Of a stretch of DNA of 10,219 nt, positions 1-7,525 are shown piece by piece. Below the pieces are notes generated by a model. That model saw nothing but the letters and a program-made list of their open reading frames with translations, was not told where the DNA came from and did no database searches. The stretch is taken from assembly GCA_002694345.1 (NCBI GenBank), contig NZLV01000211.1, forward strand, positions 1-10,219, given 5' to 3'. Every line of letters starts with the position of its first letter. Position 1 is the first letter of the stretch. The DNA is from Maricaulis sp. (GTDB taxonomy: Bacteria > Pseudomonadota > Alphaproteobacteria > Caulobacterales > Maricaulaceae). A program made the translations under genes and the position numbers.

Positions 1-124
1 CGCGCGGACAGGCTCCGCACACCTCCGGGCACAAGGGACTGAGCTCGCGCCTCTCTTCCCGGAAGTCGAGGAAGAGTCTCTCACAGGTTTTGGGGGTGGG
101 GATAAGTTGCGCTGGTTCAGCACT
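1..124. other. Gene-free left edge
   Basis: I see no plausible coding region here. A 7-bp inverted repeat (53-59 with 70-76, 10-nt loop) is present but is not followed by a clean T run, so I do not call it a terminator. The stretch probably belongs to the intergenic space downstream of a gene outside the window. Confidence 0.4.
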
Positions 125-174
125 CCCTCTCCCTTGGGAGAGGGTGGCGCGCATGCGCCGGGAGAGGGGGGAAT
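125..174 (+). repeat. Palindromic intergenic repeat, copy A
   Basis: A REP-like element. It opens with a perfect palindrome whose 9-nt arms (125-133, 136-144) flank TT. A short GC stem follows (146-150 with 155-159, loop GCAT), then a G-rich tail ending GGGGGGAAT at 174. The same order of parts, with a diverged sequence, recurs on the opposite strand at 209-256. The pair stands in non-coding DNA and could form stable RNA hairpins. No associated transposase lies in the window. Confidence 0.75.
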
Positions 175-208
175 CCCGGTGTTTACAGGTAATCGCGAAG
201 GCGTCGCC

Positions 209-256
209 ATTCCCCCTCATCCGCCCCTTCGGGGTACCTTCTCCCCGGGGAGAAGG
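209..256 (-). repeat. Palindromic intergenic repeat, copy B (inverted)
   Basis: This is the inverted partner of copy A. Read on the minus strand it begins with a perfect 20-nt palindrome (256-237, centre CCCCGGGG), then a small stem CCCC-GAA-GGGG (234-224), then a G-rich tail ending GGGGGAAT at 209. The tails of the two copies are complementary (GGGGGAAT at 167-174, ATTCCCCC at 209-216), so 125-256 is one large imperfect inverted repeat with a 34-nt centre. It sits about 50 nt beyond the stop of the minus-strand gene ending at 309 and could help end that transcript. Confidence 0.75.
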
Positions 257-308
257 AGGGCGTTGAGATTGGGACGTGTCTCAGCGCCTTAATACTCAGG
301 CCGTTTTA

Positions 309-740
309 TCAGGCACATCCACCGGATGAATCTGGCGCGGCCTTCCACGCGGCAGCGAGTTCATGATTTTCGGCCGCGAAAATAGACGCACCAGGTGCAG
401 CATCAGGGCGCAAAAAAGCCATTTCCCTGCCGGCCCAGGACAGTGTCCATACTTCACCACCTTGCGAGACCGTACCGGAAAGGTCATCGATAGTATTAGG
501 CACCGCGTGGCGCTCCTGGATGATGTTTGCCCAAGGCATGGCAGCAGGCGCCTCACCATCAGCGCCTTCACCTGACAACCGGGCCTCTGACCCCGCTGTC
601 CCGCGGTTGAACAGCCAAACATGCGACCGAACGCCAGTGCCCGGTTTCCATAGGTAGGCAAAGCCAGCGCCCTCAGTCACCTCGACGATTAACTGGAGAC
701 CATCCTGCTCCGCCAAACACCAAACACCCAGCGGGATCAT
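309..740 (-). CDS. Trp-rich hypothetical protein, low-GC gene
   Basis: I do not recognise this 143-residue protein. From the ATG at 740 it has no obvious signal peptide or membrane segment and is unusually rich in tryptophan: seven, at about residues 7, 31, 42, 70, 98, 102 and 132. The middle (about 48-66) is Gly/Ala/Glu-rich and looks like a linker between two beta-like halves. A Shine-Dalgarno-like AGGGAGG lies 13 nt upstream of the ATG (754-760), which is rather far. The frame stays open to 845, but a start there would overlap the end of the amidohydrolase gene, so I chose the internal ATG. The gap to the amidohydrolase stop is 52 nt, so co-transcription is possible. GC over 301-540 is about 57% by hand count, clearly below the neighbouring genes, which suggests acquisition by transfer or a poorly conserved gene. 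It may not be a real gene. Confidence 0.5.
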   Translation of the reverse strand: MIPLGVWCLAEQDGLQLIVEVTEGAGFAYLWKPGTGVRSHVWLFNRGTAGSEARLSGEGADGEAPAAMPWANIIQERHAVPNTIDDLSGTVSQGGEVWTLSWAGREMAFLRPDAAPGASIFAAENHELAAAWKAAPDSSGGCA

Positions 741-792
741 TTGGGACAACAAGCCTCCCTGAAAAATAGCCGGCTTGCCATCAGCACACCCC

Positions 793-2565
793 CTACTCCT
801 CGCCGTGATGGAAGCTGTAGGGGCTTTCCCAAACGACCTCGCCATCCACGACCGTCATCCAGGGATTCACGGTGAGGATGTCCTCGGCGGGGATGGTCAT
901 GATGTCGGCGGAGAAGATGGTGAAGTCGGCGCGTTTGCCTTCCTCGATGGAGCCGAGTTCGTCTTCACGGAAGGAGGCGTAGGCGGGCCAGAGGGTGAAG
1001 AATTTGAGGGCGTCCTCGCGGGACAGCGCTTCCTCGGCGTGCCAGTTCTCGCCCTGGAAGCCGGTGAGGTCGGCGCGGGCGACAGCAGCGTAGAATTCGA
1101 TCCGCGGATCACCCTGCTCCACCGGCGCATCGGAACCGCCGGTGATGTGGGCGCCGGCATCCAGCAGGCTCTGCCAGGCATAGGCGCCGACGAGGCGGTC
1201 ATCACCCAGCCGGTCCGGGGCAAAGTGGAGATCGCCGATGGCGTGGGAGGGCTGGAAGGAGGCGATCACGCCGAGCTCGGCAAAGCGCGGAATGTCCGCC
1301 GGATCGATGATCTGGCTGTGCTCGTCGCGCCAGCGATGATCGGTCAGCGCCCGCTCGTCCTCGGGAACCTGCGACAGGGCTTCCTCGACCCAGTCGAGCA
1401 AATGCCGGTTGCCGCGATCACCAATGGCGTGGACATTGACCTGGACCCCTTCGCGCAAGGCCTGGGTCATGACGCTGATCGTCTCGTCGGCCTCGGCAAT
1501 GGCGAGGCCCGAGGTTTCCGGACGGTCGGCATAGGGCTCCAGCAGGGCGGCGCCGCGCGAGCCCAGCGCACCATCCATGTAGAGCTTGATGGCCCGCGTG
1601 ATCACCCGGCCATCATCCGCGACGCGCGGCGCTTGCGGGGCCAGCCAGGCATAGCCATCCGGGTTGAGGGAGAGATAGGTGCGGATCGGCAGGCGATCCG
1701 CCTCGGCCAGGCCTTCGATGATGTCGACATCGGTGTAGGGCACGGACATGTCATGCGCGCCGGTCCAGCCCAGGGAGGCCAGACGCATGGCGCCCTCGGC
1801 ATAGATGTCACCGCGTTCGGCGCCTTCCGGCTCGGTCACCAGCTCGCCCATCGGATACATGGCTGTGTCAATCAGCATGCCGGTCGGCTCGCCCGCCCCG
1901 TCAAACAGGATTTCCCCGCCCGCAGGTGCGACACTGCCCCGCGTGATACCGGCCGCCTCGAGAGCCGCTGAATTGGCGACCAGGGCATGGCCATCGGCGC
2001 GCGTGAGGATGACGGGATTGTCCGGCGAGACCGCGTCCAGATCCTGGCGGTTGGGAAAACGGCCTTCCGGCCAGTGCGTCTCGATCCAGCCACGCCCATA
2101 GACAACCGAGCCCGGCGCTGCCTCAGCGGCAGCGGCCTCGACCCGCGAGACCAGTTCGGCGACGGAGAGGACATCATCCAGATTGAGATTGCGCTCGCGC
2201 TGGCCCACGCCCATCACATGGACATGGCTGTCGGTGAAGCCGGGATACATCGCCCCGCCATTGAGATCGATGATCCGGGTCTCCGGGCCCATCCAGATCG
2301 AGGCCCCCGCTTCAGGACCGGCAAACACGATCCGGCCATCGGCGATAGCGACCGCGCCGACGGTGGGACGGGAGTCATCGGCGGTGTAGATGGCGCCGCC
2401 CCAGAAGACGGCATCGGCGGCCGCAATCCCGCCTGCATCGGCCGGCGGTTGCGCGGCGTCGGGCCGGGCGGCGTCAGGTTGAGCCGGGGCCGGTTCGGGC
2501 TGCCCGCCACACGCCGCCAGCGCCAGCACACCCATGGATACTGCAATGGAACGAAGTTGAATCAT
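793..2565 (-). CDS. Amidohydrolase family 3 lipoprotein (YtcJ-like)
   Basis: A 590-residue metal-dependent hydrolase of the amidohydrolase superfamily (amidohydrolase_3, YtcJ-like); the substrate cannot be read from sequence. The N-terminus is a lipoprotein signal with lipobox LAAC and acceptor Cys19, followed by a Pro/Ala/Gln/Asp-rich linker to about residue 45, so the enzyme is probably membrane-anchored and faces the periplasm. Metal-site motifs are in the family order: HVH (114, 116) after PGFTDS, Lys327 in AIKLYMDGALGSRG, His379 in VNVHAIGDR, His416 in DEHSQI, and Asp479 in GGSDAPVE. The C-terminus has the usual SIEEGKRADF return to the beta-sandwich domain. I chose ATG 2565 because GGGGGAGG lies 5 nt upstream and because it places the lipobox correctly; an in-frame start at 2613 would run into the rpmB terminator. 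All expected metal ligands are present, so it looks active. Confidence 0.9.
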   Translation of the reverse strand: MIQLRSIAVSMGVLALAACGGQPEPAPAQPDAARPDAAQPPADAGGIAAADAVFWGGAIYTADDSRPTVGAVAIADGRIVFAGPEAGASIWMGPETRIIDLNGGAMYPGFTDSHVHVMGVGQRERNLNLDDVLSVAELVSRVEAAAAEAAPGSVVYGRGWIETHWPEGRFPNRQDLDAVSPDNPVILTRADGHALVANSAALEAAGITRGSVAPAGGEILFDGAGEPTGMLIDTAMYPMGELVTEPEGAERGDIYAEGAMRLASLGWTGAHDMSVPYTDVDIIEGLAEADRLPIRTYLSLNPDGYAWLAPQAPRVADDGRVITRAIKLYMDGALGSRGAALLEPYADRPETSGLAIAEADETISVMTQALREGVQVNVHAIGDRGNRHLLDWVEEALSQVPEDERALTDHRWRDEHSQIIDPADIPRFAELGVIASFQPSHAIGDLHFAPDRLGDDRLVGAYAWQSLLDAGAHITGGSDAPVEQGDPRIEFYAAVARADLTGFQGENWHAEEALSREDALKFFTLWPAYASFREDELGSIEEGKRADFTIFSADIMTIPAEDILTVNPWMTVVDGEVVWESPYSFHHGEE

Positions 2566-2610
2566 GCCGGCCTCCCCCGAAATTTGCGGCGAGGCTAGCG
2601 GGCAGGCGCC

Positions 2611-2644
2611 CAAACGACAACGCCCGCTGCAAGCAGCGGGCGTT
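2611..2644 (-). terminator. rpmB intrinsic terminator
   Basis: The arms 2619-2630 and 2633-2644 are perfect 12-nt complements separated by AA, so an 11-bp stem with a 4-nt loop can form. Read on the minus strand it follows the rpmB stop by 27 nt and runs into a broken T-rich tail (TTGTCGTTTG). It separates rpmB from the amidohydrolase gene, which then needs its own promoter within about 50 nt. Confidence 0.8.
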
Positions 2645-2671
2645 GATCATGATCGAGAAGAGCCGGTTGGC

Positions 2672-2956
2672 TTAGGCCGCGTTGGCCTTCTTCAGCTCGC
2701 GCTTGATCTTCAGGGCACGATCCGAGAGCTTCTCGTCACGGGCCTTGAGGAGGAAAGCGTCCAGGCCGCCGACATGGTCGACGGAACGCAGGGCTTTCGC
2801 GGCAATGCGCAGTTTGAAGCTGCGACCCAGCTTTTCAGAGGCCAGGGTCACATCGCACAGGTTCGGCAGAAAACGGCGGCGGGTTTTGTTCTGAGCGTGG
2901 GAGACATTGTTCCCCGTCATCACGCCCGTGCCGGTCAGTTCGCAGCGACGCGCCAT
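2672..2956 (-). CDS. rpmB: 50S ribosomal protein L28
   Basis: Large-subunit ribosomal protein L28, 94 residues, the length seen in many alphaproteobacteria. Family hallmarks are MARRCELTG at the start, then GNNVSHAQNKTRRRFLPNL (16-34) and a basic Lys/Arg-rich C-terminal helix. Cys5 and Cys34 are present, but the full set of zinc-binding CxxC pairs is not, so it is of the zinc-free type. I chose ATG 2956 because the family begins MARRC and because GAAAGGTG lies just upstream; the in-frame codon three residues earlier has no support. It is transcribed divergently from the DUF3108-type gene and is probably a single-gene unit ending at the hairpin at 2619-2644. Confidence 0.97.
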   Translation of the reverse strand: MARRCELTGTGVMTGNNVSHAQNKTRRRFLPNLCDVTLASEKLGRSFKLRIAAKALRSVDHVGGLDAFLLKARDEKLSDRALKIKRELKKANAA

Positions 2957-3147
2957 AAGTCGCACCTTTCAAGTATAACAATCCGTGCACACCGGCCTTG
3001 CGACCAGTGCGAGAGCGGGCGAATTACCGGAGCCAGACCGGCCCGTCAAGCGCGGAGCGTTCATCTTGCAGCCGGTTTCATCCTGTTATTGCAGTTGCTA
3101 TGAGTGGTTCCAATCCCTGGGTGGGGTGCCAATGAGGAGAGTCCTTC

Positions 3148-3948
3148 GTGAAAAAGGCGTTGTTTGCCGTAGCCTTGACGCTGGGTCTGACCACAGCGGG
3201 ATGGTCGGATGATGATACTGCACCGGACGCGTCGCCGGGCCTGACGGTTTCGGCCCACTATTCCGGGTCCGTGATGATTTTCCAGGTGGCCGACATCACC
3301 ATCTCGGGCCGGTTCACCGAGCAGGATTACAGTGCGGCAGCGCGCTTTACCGCGGCCGGGCTGGCCGCCCTGTTCACGGATGCCGACATCGAGGCCGGTG
3401 TCTCGGGCTATCGGGACGGCGCCACCCTGCGCCCCTGGCGCTACAGCCACCTCAATCATGCCAGCTCGAAGAATCGCACCGTGGGAATCGATTTCCCGGA
3501 CGGTGTGGCCACCCCGGACATCAATCCGCCCTTCGGCAATATGGGCGAGCCGCCGGCCAGTGACGAGGAACGCGCCGGTGCGGCCGATCCGATCTCGACC
3601 CTGCTCTCCATGGCGCTGGGTGCGGCCTCGGGTGAGAATGGCGTGTGTGACGGACGCCTGCCGGTCTTCGACGGCCGGGCCCGGTACAATCTGCGCTTTG
3701 AATCCGGTGGCACCGATTCCATCCGCACGCGTGCCTGGCGCGGCGAAGCCGTGGTCTGCCACGCCTATTACGAGCCGATCTCCGGCTATGAAGCCGATGA
3801 GTTTCCCTCAGATGAGGATATCAGCCATCCCATCACCTTCTGGCTGGCACCGCTGGATGAAGGCCGCATCCACCTGCCGGTGCGGATCCGCACCAATGCC
3901 GGTTTCGGGGGCGTGACCGTAACGGCCCGCTCCATCGACATGCAGTGA
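3148..3948 (+). CDS. Secreted DUF3108-type protein
   Basis: A 266-residue exported protein of unknown function that I place in the DUF3108 family. The N-terminus MKKALFAVALTLGLTTAG is a signal peptide, with cleavage likely around residues 17-20, so the mature protein is periplasmic. Family-like features are the opening strand LTVSAHYSG (32-40), DPIST-LL (147-153), CDGRLPVFDGRARYNL (167-182) and VCHAYYEPISGY (203-214). Cys167 and Cys204 are the only cysteines in the mature chain and could form a disulfide. The start is GTG, supported by GAGGAG (3134-3139) 8 nt upstream. It is divergent from rpmB and 63 nt upstream of the helicase gene, so it may be the first gene of that transcription unit. 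No enzyme motif is visible. Confidence 0.88.
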   Translation: MKKALFAVALTLGLTTAGWSDDDTAPDASPGLTVSAHYSGSVMIFQVADITISGRFTEQDYSAAARFTAAGLAALFTDADIEAGVSGYRDGATLRPWRYSHLNHASSKNRTVGIDFPDGVATPDINPPFGNMGEPPASDEERAGAADPISTLLSMALGAASGENGVCDGRLPVFDGRARYNLRFESGGTDSIRTRAWRGEAVVCHAYYEPISGYEADEFPSDEDISHPITFWLAPLDEGRIHLPVRIRTNAGFGGVTVTARSIDMQ

Positions 3949-3960
3949 TGACACAGGTCA

Positions 3961-3984
3961 GGACCGGAGCGCTTGCCCCGGTCC
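3961..3984 (+). other. Hairpin between the DUF3108-type gene and the helicase gene
   Basis: GGACCGG (3961-3967) is the exact complement of CCGGTCC (3978-3984), with a 10-nt loop. It starts 12 nt after the preceding stop and ends 13 nt before the helicase Shine-Dalgarno. There is no T run after it, so it is not a standard intrinsic terminator. It could stabilise an mRNA end or affect helicase translation. Confidence 0.4.
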
Positions 3985-4011
3985 TCGACCCGGGGCTAAG
4001 GAGAGAGCGTC

Positions 4012-6642
4012 ATGTTGGCGCGTCATTCCGGCCAGGGGCAGATCACCGCTGCCCTGGGCCCCACCAATACCGGGAAAACCCACCTCGCCGTTGAGCGGAT
4101 GCTGGCCCGATCCTCCGGGATGATCGGCCTGCCCCTGCGTCTTCTGGCGCGCGAGGTCTATGACCGCGTGGTCAAGATCAAGGGCCCTGCCGCAGCGGCC
4201 CTGATCACCGGCGAGGAAAAGATCGTCCCGCCGAATGCGCGCTATTTCATCTGCACCGCCGAAGCCATGCCGCTGGACAAGCGCGTCGCCTTCCTGGCGA
4301 TCGATGAAGTGCAGCTGGCGGCCGACCATGAGCGCGGCCATGTCTTCACCGACCGCCTGCTGCGGGCCCGCGGCATCGAGGAGACGATGATCCTGGGCGC
4401 GGGCACGATGTCCCGCATGATCCGGGAGCTTGTGCCGCAAGCCGATCTGGAATTCCGCGAACGCTTTTCCCAGCTCTCCTATGCGGGCCCGGCCAAGGTG
4501 ACCCGCCTGCCGCGCCGCTCGGCCGTGGTCGCCTTCTCCGCAGAGTCCGTCTACGCGATTGCCGAGCTGTTGCGCCGCCGCCGCGGCGGGGCCGCCGTGG
4601 TGATGGGCTCGCTGTCGCCGCGCACCCGCAATGCCCAGGTCGAGCTCTACCAGTCCGGCGAAGTGGACTTCCTGGTCGCCACCGATGCCATCGGCATGGG
4701 GCTGAACATGGATATCGACCATGTCGCCTTCGCCGAGAGCCGCAAGTTTGACGGTCGCCGCCGCCGCAATCTCACCCCGGCCGAAATGGCCCAGATCGCG
4801 GGCCGGGCCGGCCGTTTCCGGTCCGACGGGACATTCGGCGAAACAGCGGAGTGCCGCCCGTTCGATCCCGACGCGGTCGAGGCCATCGAGGCGCACGAGT
4901 TTGCGCCGGTGGAGCGCCTGCAATGGCGCAATCCCGATCTGGACGAGACCTCGCTGGACGCCCTGCAATACACGCTGGGCAAGCCCTCGCCCCATCCGGC
5001 CCTGGAACGGGTCGGCGAAGCGATCGACGAGCGCGCGCTGGGCGTGCTGGCCGCCGACCGGGAAATCCGCGACCGCGCCACCAACCCGGCCATGGTGCGC
5101 CGTCTGTGGGATGCCTGCCGCCTGCCCGATTTCCGCAAAGCCACGCTGGATGCCCATGCCCGCCTGGTGAAGTCCATCTTCCTCCACCTGACCGGGCCGG
5201 GCGGCGTGCTGCCCGACGCCTGGATGGAGGGGCAGCTGGAACGGCTCAACAAGACCGGTGGCGATGTCGACGCCCTCGCCGCCCGCCTCGCCCATGTCCG
5301 CACCTGGGCCTATGCCGCCCACCGCAATGACTGGACGAAAGACCCCGAACACTGGCGCGGCCGCACCCGGCAGATCGAGGATTCCCTGTCCGATGCCCTG
5401 CACGAAAAACTCATGCAGCGCTTCGTGGACCGGCGGACCAGCGCACTGGCGAAAAGCCTGCGCGATGAGCGCGATCTTCTGGCCGGTGTCTCCCGCAATG
5501 GCGAGGTCACCGTGGAGGGTCACTTCGTCGGACGGCTTGACGGGCTGCGTTTCAAGCCCGATGCAGAGGGCCGCGAGCTTGAAGCCCGCACCCTGAAGTC
5601 CGCCGCATTGAAAGCTCTGCGGCCTGAAATCAACCGGCGCCTGCGCGCCCTGGCAAAGACTGACATGACCGAACTGACCTTTACCGATGAGGGCAAGATC
5701 GTCTGGAACGGCGAAACCGTCGCCCAGCTCATCCCCGGCCCGACCCCGCTGAAGCCCGCCGTCAAGATGGAAGGCGGCGATCTGGGCGCGAATGAAGCCG
5801 TGGTGCAGGCCCAGTCCGGTCTGGAGACCAAGGTTCGCGAACATGTCGAGAGCGTGCTGGCCCCGCTGTTCAAACTGCGTGAGGCCGGCCAGTCCGATGA
5901 ATTGAGCGGCCCGGCCCGCGGTGTCGCCTGGCGCCTGCACGAAGCCGGTGGCGCCCTGGTGCGCTCCCAGATCTCCGACGAGGTCAAAGGTCTCGACCAG
6001 GAGGAACGCCGCAGTTTGCGCCAGGCCGGCGTGCGCATCGGCGAGCACATGATCTATGTGCCGGAACTGGTGAAGCCGGCCCCGGCGCGCCTCAACGCCC
6101 TGCTGCAATCGGTGCATGCCGGCGAGATCGATCTGGGCTGGATTCCGGCTCCGGGCCTAACCTCGATCGCCAATGACCGCTCCCGGACCCGCGCCGACTA
6201 CGCCATGGTCGGCTTCTATCCGTGCGGACCGCGCGCCGTGCGCTTCGACATGCTGGAACGCCTCGCCGACACGCTGCGCGAGGCCCGCAATGCCGATACC
6301 GAGGCGGGCTTCCCGCTGACCGCCGACATGACCGCCCTGCTGGGCTGTTCGGTCGAGGACATGCGCGGTGTGCTGATGACGCTGGGCTATAAGCGCATCC
6401 AGAAAGGCCCGGATCCGGAGAAGGCCGAGGGCGAACGCTGGGATCGCAAGAAGCGCCGCCCGCCGCAGCGTGCGGGCCAGGCCGGCGGCAAGCCGGGCGC
6501 ACGACGTCATGCCCCGTCCAAACCGGCCGCGGCAAAACCCGTTATGGTCCCGGCTGACAGCCCGTTTGCAGCCCTGGCCGAGCTGAAACTGGGTGACAGC
6601 AAGCCCAAACCGTCGAAACCGCGCAAGGCCCGCAAATCGTGA
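4012..6642 (+). CDS. SUV3-like DExH RNA helicase
   Basis: An 876-residue ATP-dependent superfamily 2 helicase of the SUV3 type, related to the mitochondrial RNA helicase of the degradosome; it probably unwinds RNA for processing or decay in the cytoplasm. Motifs in order are Walker A GPTNTGKT (16-23), motif II DEVQ (98-101), motif III GAGTMS (129-134), motif V ATDAIGMGLN (223-232) and motif VI QIAGRAGR (261-268). DEVQ in place of DEAD/DEAH is normal for this group. Residues of about 280-800 form the long C-terminal region of the family. The last 75 or so are a Lys/Arg/Pro/Ala-rich, probably disordered RNA-binding tail that carries an isolated hydrophobic patch SPFAALAEL (850-858). ATG 4012 has AAGGAG (3998-4003) 8 nt upstream. 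Its stop overlaps the start of the S4 gene by 4 nt, which implies coupled translation. It is full length with no missing motif. Confidence 0.93.
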   Translation: MLARHSGQGQITAALGPTNTGKTHLAVERMLARSSGMIGLPLRLLAREVYDRVVKIKGPAAAALITGEEKIVPPNARYFICTAEAMPLDKRVAFLAIDEVQLAADHERGHVFTDRLLRARGIEETMILGAGTMSRMIRELVPQADLEFRERFSQLSYAGPAKVTRLPRRSAVVAFSAESVYAIAELLRRRRGGAAVVMGSLSPRTRNAQVELYQSGEVDFLVATDAIGMGLNMDIDHVAFAESRKFDGRRRRNLTPAEMAQIAGRAGRFRSDGTFGETAECRPFDPDAVEAIEAHEFAPVERLQWRNPDLDETSLDALQYTLGKPSPHPALERVGEAIDERALGVLAADREIRDRATNPAMVRRLWDACRLPDFRKATLDAHARLVKSIFLHLTGPGGVLPDAWMEGQLERLNKTGGDVDALAARLAHVRTWAYAAHRNDWTKDPEHWRGRTRQIEDSLSDALHEKLMQRFVDRRTSALAKSLRDERDLLAGVSRNGEVTVEGHFVGRLDGLRFKPDAEGRELEARTLKSAALKALRPEINRRLRALAKTDMTELTFTDEGKIVWNGETVAQLIPGPTPLKPAVKMEGGDLGANEAVVQAQSGLETKVREHVESVLAPLFKLREAGQSDELSGPARGVAWRLHEAGGALVRSQISDEVKGLDQEERRSLRQAGVRIGEHMIYVPELVKPAPARLNALLQSVHAGEIDLGWIPAPGLTSIANDRSRTRADYAMVGFYPCGPRAVRFDMLERLADTLREARNADTEAGFPLTADMTALLGCSVEDMRGVLMTLGYKRIQKGPDPEKAEGERWDRKKRRPPQRAGQAGGKPGARRHAPSKPAAAKPVMVPADSPFAALAELKLGDSKPKPSKPRKARKS

Positions 6643-6968
6643 GCGAGGCTGCGGCCGGACAGCGCGTGGACATCTGGCTCTGGCGAGCCCGGCTGTTCAA
6701 GACGCGCAGCCTGGCCACGCGCATTGTCCAGAACGGCCAGGTCCGCCTGACGCAAACTGGACAGTCGCAGGCCGGTCAGACCCGCCGCCTGACCAAGGCC
6801 TCGGCCCTGGTGCGTGCGGGCGACCAATTGACGCTCCCGCTGAATAAGCAGATCGTGCGTCTGGAAATCGTGGGACTGGGAGAACGCCGGGGTCCGGCCT
6901 CCGAAGCCCGGGAATTGTACACCGTCCTTGAAGACGCTGCGGATGAAACCGGTGCCCCGTCCTTCTGA
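6639..6968 (+). CDS. S4-domain RNA-binding protein (Hsp15/HslR-like)
   Basis: A 109-residue single S4-domain protein of the Hsp15 (HslR) type. The S4 domain covers about residues 9-70, with the typical opening RVDIWLWRARLFKTRSLA and then VQNGQVRL (30-37). In E. coli, Hsp15 binds stalled 50S subunits; a similar role in binding structured RNA or ribosomes is an inference here. The start is a GTG inside the helicase stop (GTGA, 6639-6642), giving a 4-nt overlap. No separate Shine-Dalgarno stands out, so translation probably depends on termination of the helicase gene. The tail after residue 85 is acidic and short. The pairing with the helicase suggests a shared RNA substrate. Confidence 0.92.
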   Translation: MSEAAAGQRVDIWLWRARLFKTRSLATRIVQNGQVRLTQTGQSQAGQTRRLTKASALVRAGDQLTLPLNKQIVRLEIVGLGERRGPASEARELYTVLEDAADETGAPSF

Positions 6969-7012
6969 AGGCCCGTTTGCCCGCCCCGCGCCGACCGAAT
7001 TGGAGAGCCGGA

Positions 7013-7462
7013 ATGTTTGACACGCTGAAACGCCTGTTCGGATCCGAACCCGCCGAAGCGCACCCGGAAATCGACCCGCACGTCGCCGCGGCCACCCTCC
7101 TGGTCGAAGCCGCCCTGGCCGATGGCATCTATGCCGATTGCGAGCAGGACCAGATCCGCGAGATCCTCATCAGCGCTTTCGGCATGGATGAGGCCCGCGG
7201 CGAACGCGTGCTCTCCCAGGCCGAGGAATTGGCGGAAACCGCCATTGATCATCACCGCTTCACCAAGGTGGTGAAGACCTGTCTCGACAAGCAGGCGCGC
7301 ATCGCCCTGCTGGAGCAATTGTGGATGGTGGTCCTGGCCGACGGGGAGCGGTCGCCCTTCGAGGACGCCTTCATCCGCCGGATTGCCCCCCTTCTGGCCG
7401 TCGATGACCGCGAGCGGGCATTCTCGCGCTCGCGTGCAGAAGCGCGCATGCGCGCGAGTTGA
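7013..7462 (+). CDS. TerB-like (tellurite resistance family) protein
   Basis: A 149-residue helical protein that fits the TerB domain family. The acidic metal-site pattern appears twice: ADGIYADCEQDQI (36-48) and ADGERSPFEDAFIRRIA (109-125). An ADG followed by a spaced Glu is the mark of TerB-like domains, which bind divalent metal. I chose ATG 7013 because GGAGAG (7002-7007) lies 5 nt upstream; an in-frame start at 6977 would add 12 unlike residues and has no ribosome site. It follows the S4 gene by 44 nt on the same strand. Free-standing TerB proteins of this kind are common in alphaproteobacteria and need not confer tellurite resistance; the role here is unknown. The C-terminus is Arg-rich. 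Confidence 0.85.
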   Translation: MFDTLKRLFGSEPAEAHPEIDPHVAAATLLVEAALADGIYADCEQDQIREILISAFGMDEARGERVLSQAEELAETAIDHHRFTKVVKTCLDKQARIALLEQLWMVVLADGERSPFEDAFIRRIAPLLAVDDRERAFSRSRAEARMRAS

Positions 7463-7525
7463 CAATTGGCCACCAGCGGCCCATGTCCCGCTCGCTGTCT
7501 TGACTGATCCGGATTCCAGCCTGTT

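Noticed and set aside
107..292. A 61-residue plus-strand frame over the repeat pair
   Set aside because: It is made almost entirely of the palindromic repeats and a Pro/Gly/Arg-rich translation; no ribosome site.
775..1971. A 398-residue open frame antisense to the amidohydrolase gene
   Set aside because: It is a shadow of the amidohydrolase codons, which carry all metal-binding motifs; the antisense product has no family features.
2972..2977. TATACT as the -10 of an rpmB promoter (minus strand)
   Set aside because: A start from it would fall at or inside the ribosome site of rpmB, and no -35 is visible at 16-18 nt.
3958..6117. A 719-residue open frame antisense to the helicase gene
   Set aside because: It lies wholly opposite a helicase with complete motifs, is rich in low-complexity His/Gln/Gly/Ala, and has no recognisable domain. 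Long antisense frames are expected opposite GC-rich genes.
7013..7462. A tellurite resistance or phage-defence Ter operon
   Set aside because: Only a single TerB-like gene is present, with no TerC, TerD, TerZ or related neighbours; such single genes are common in housekeeping contexts.
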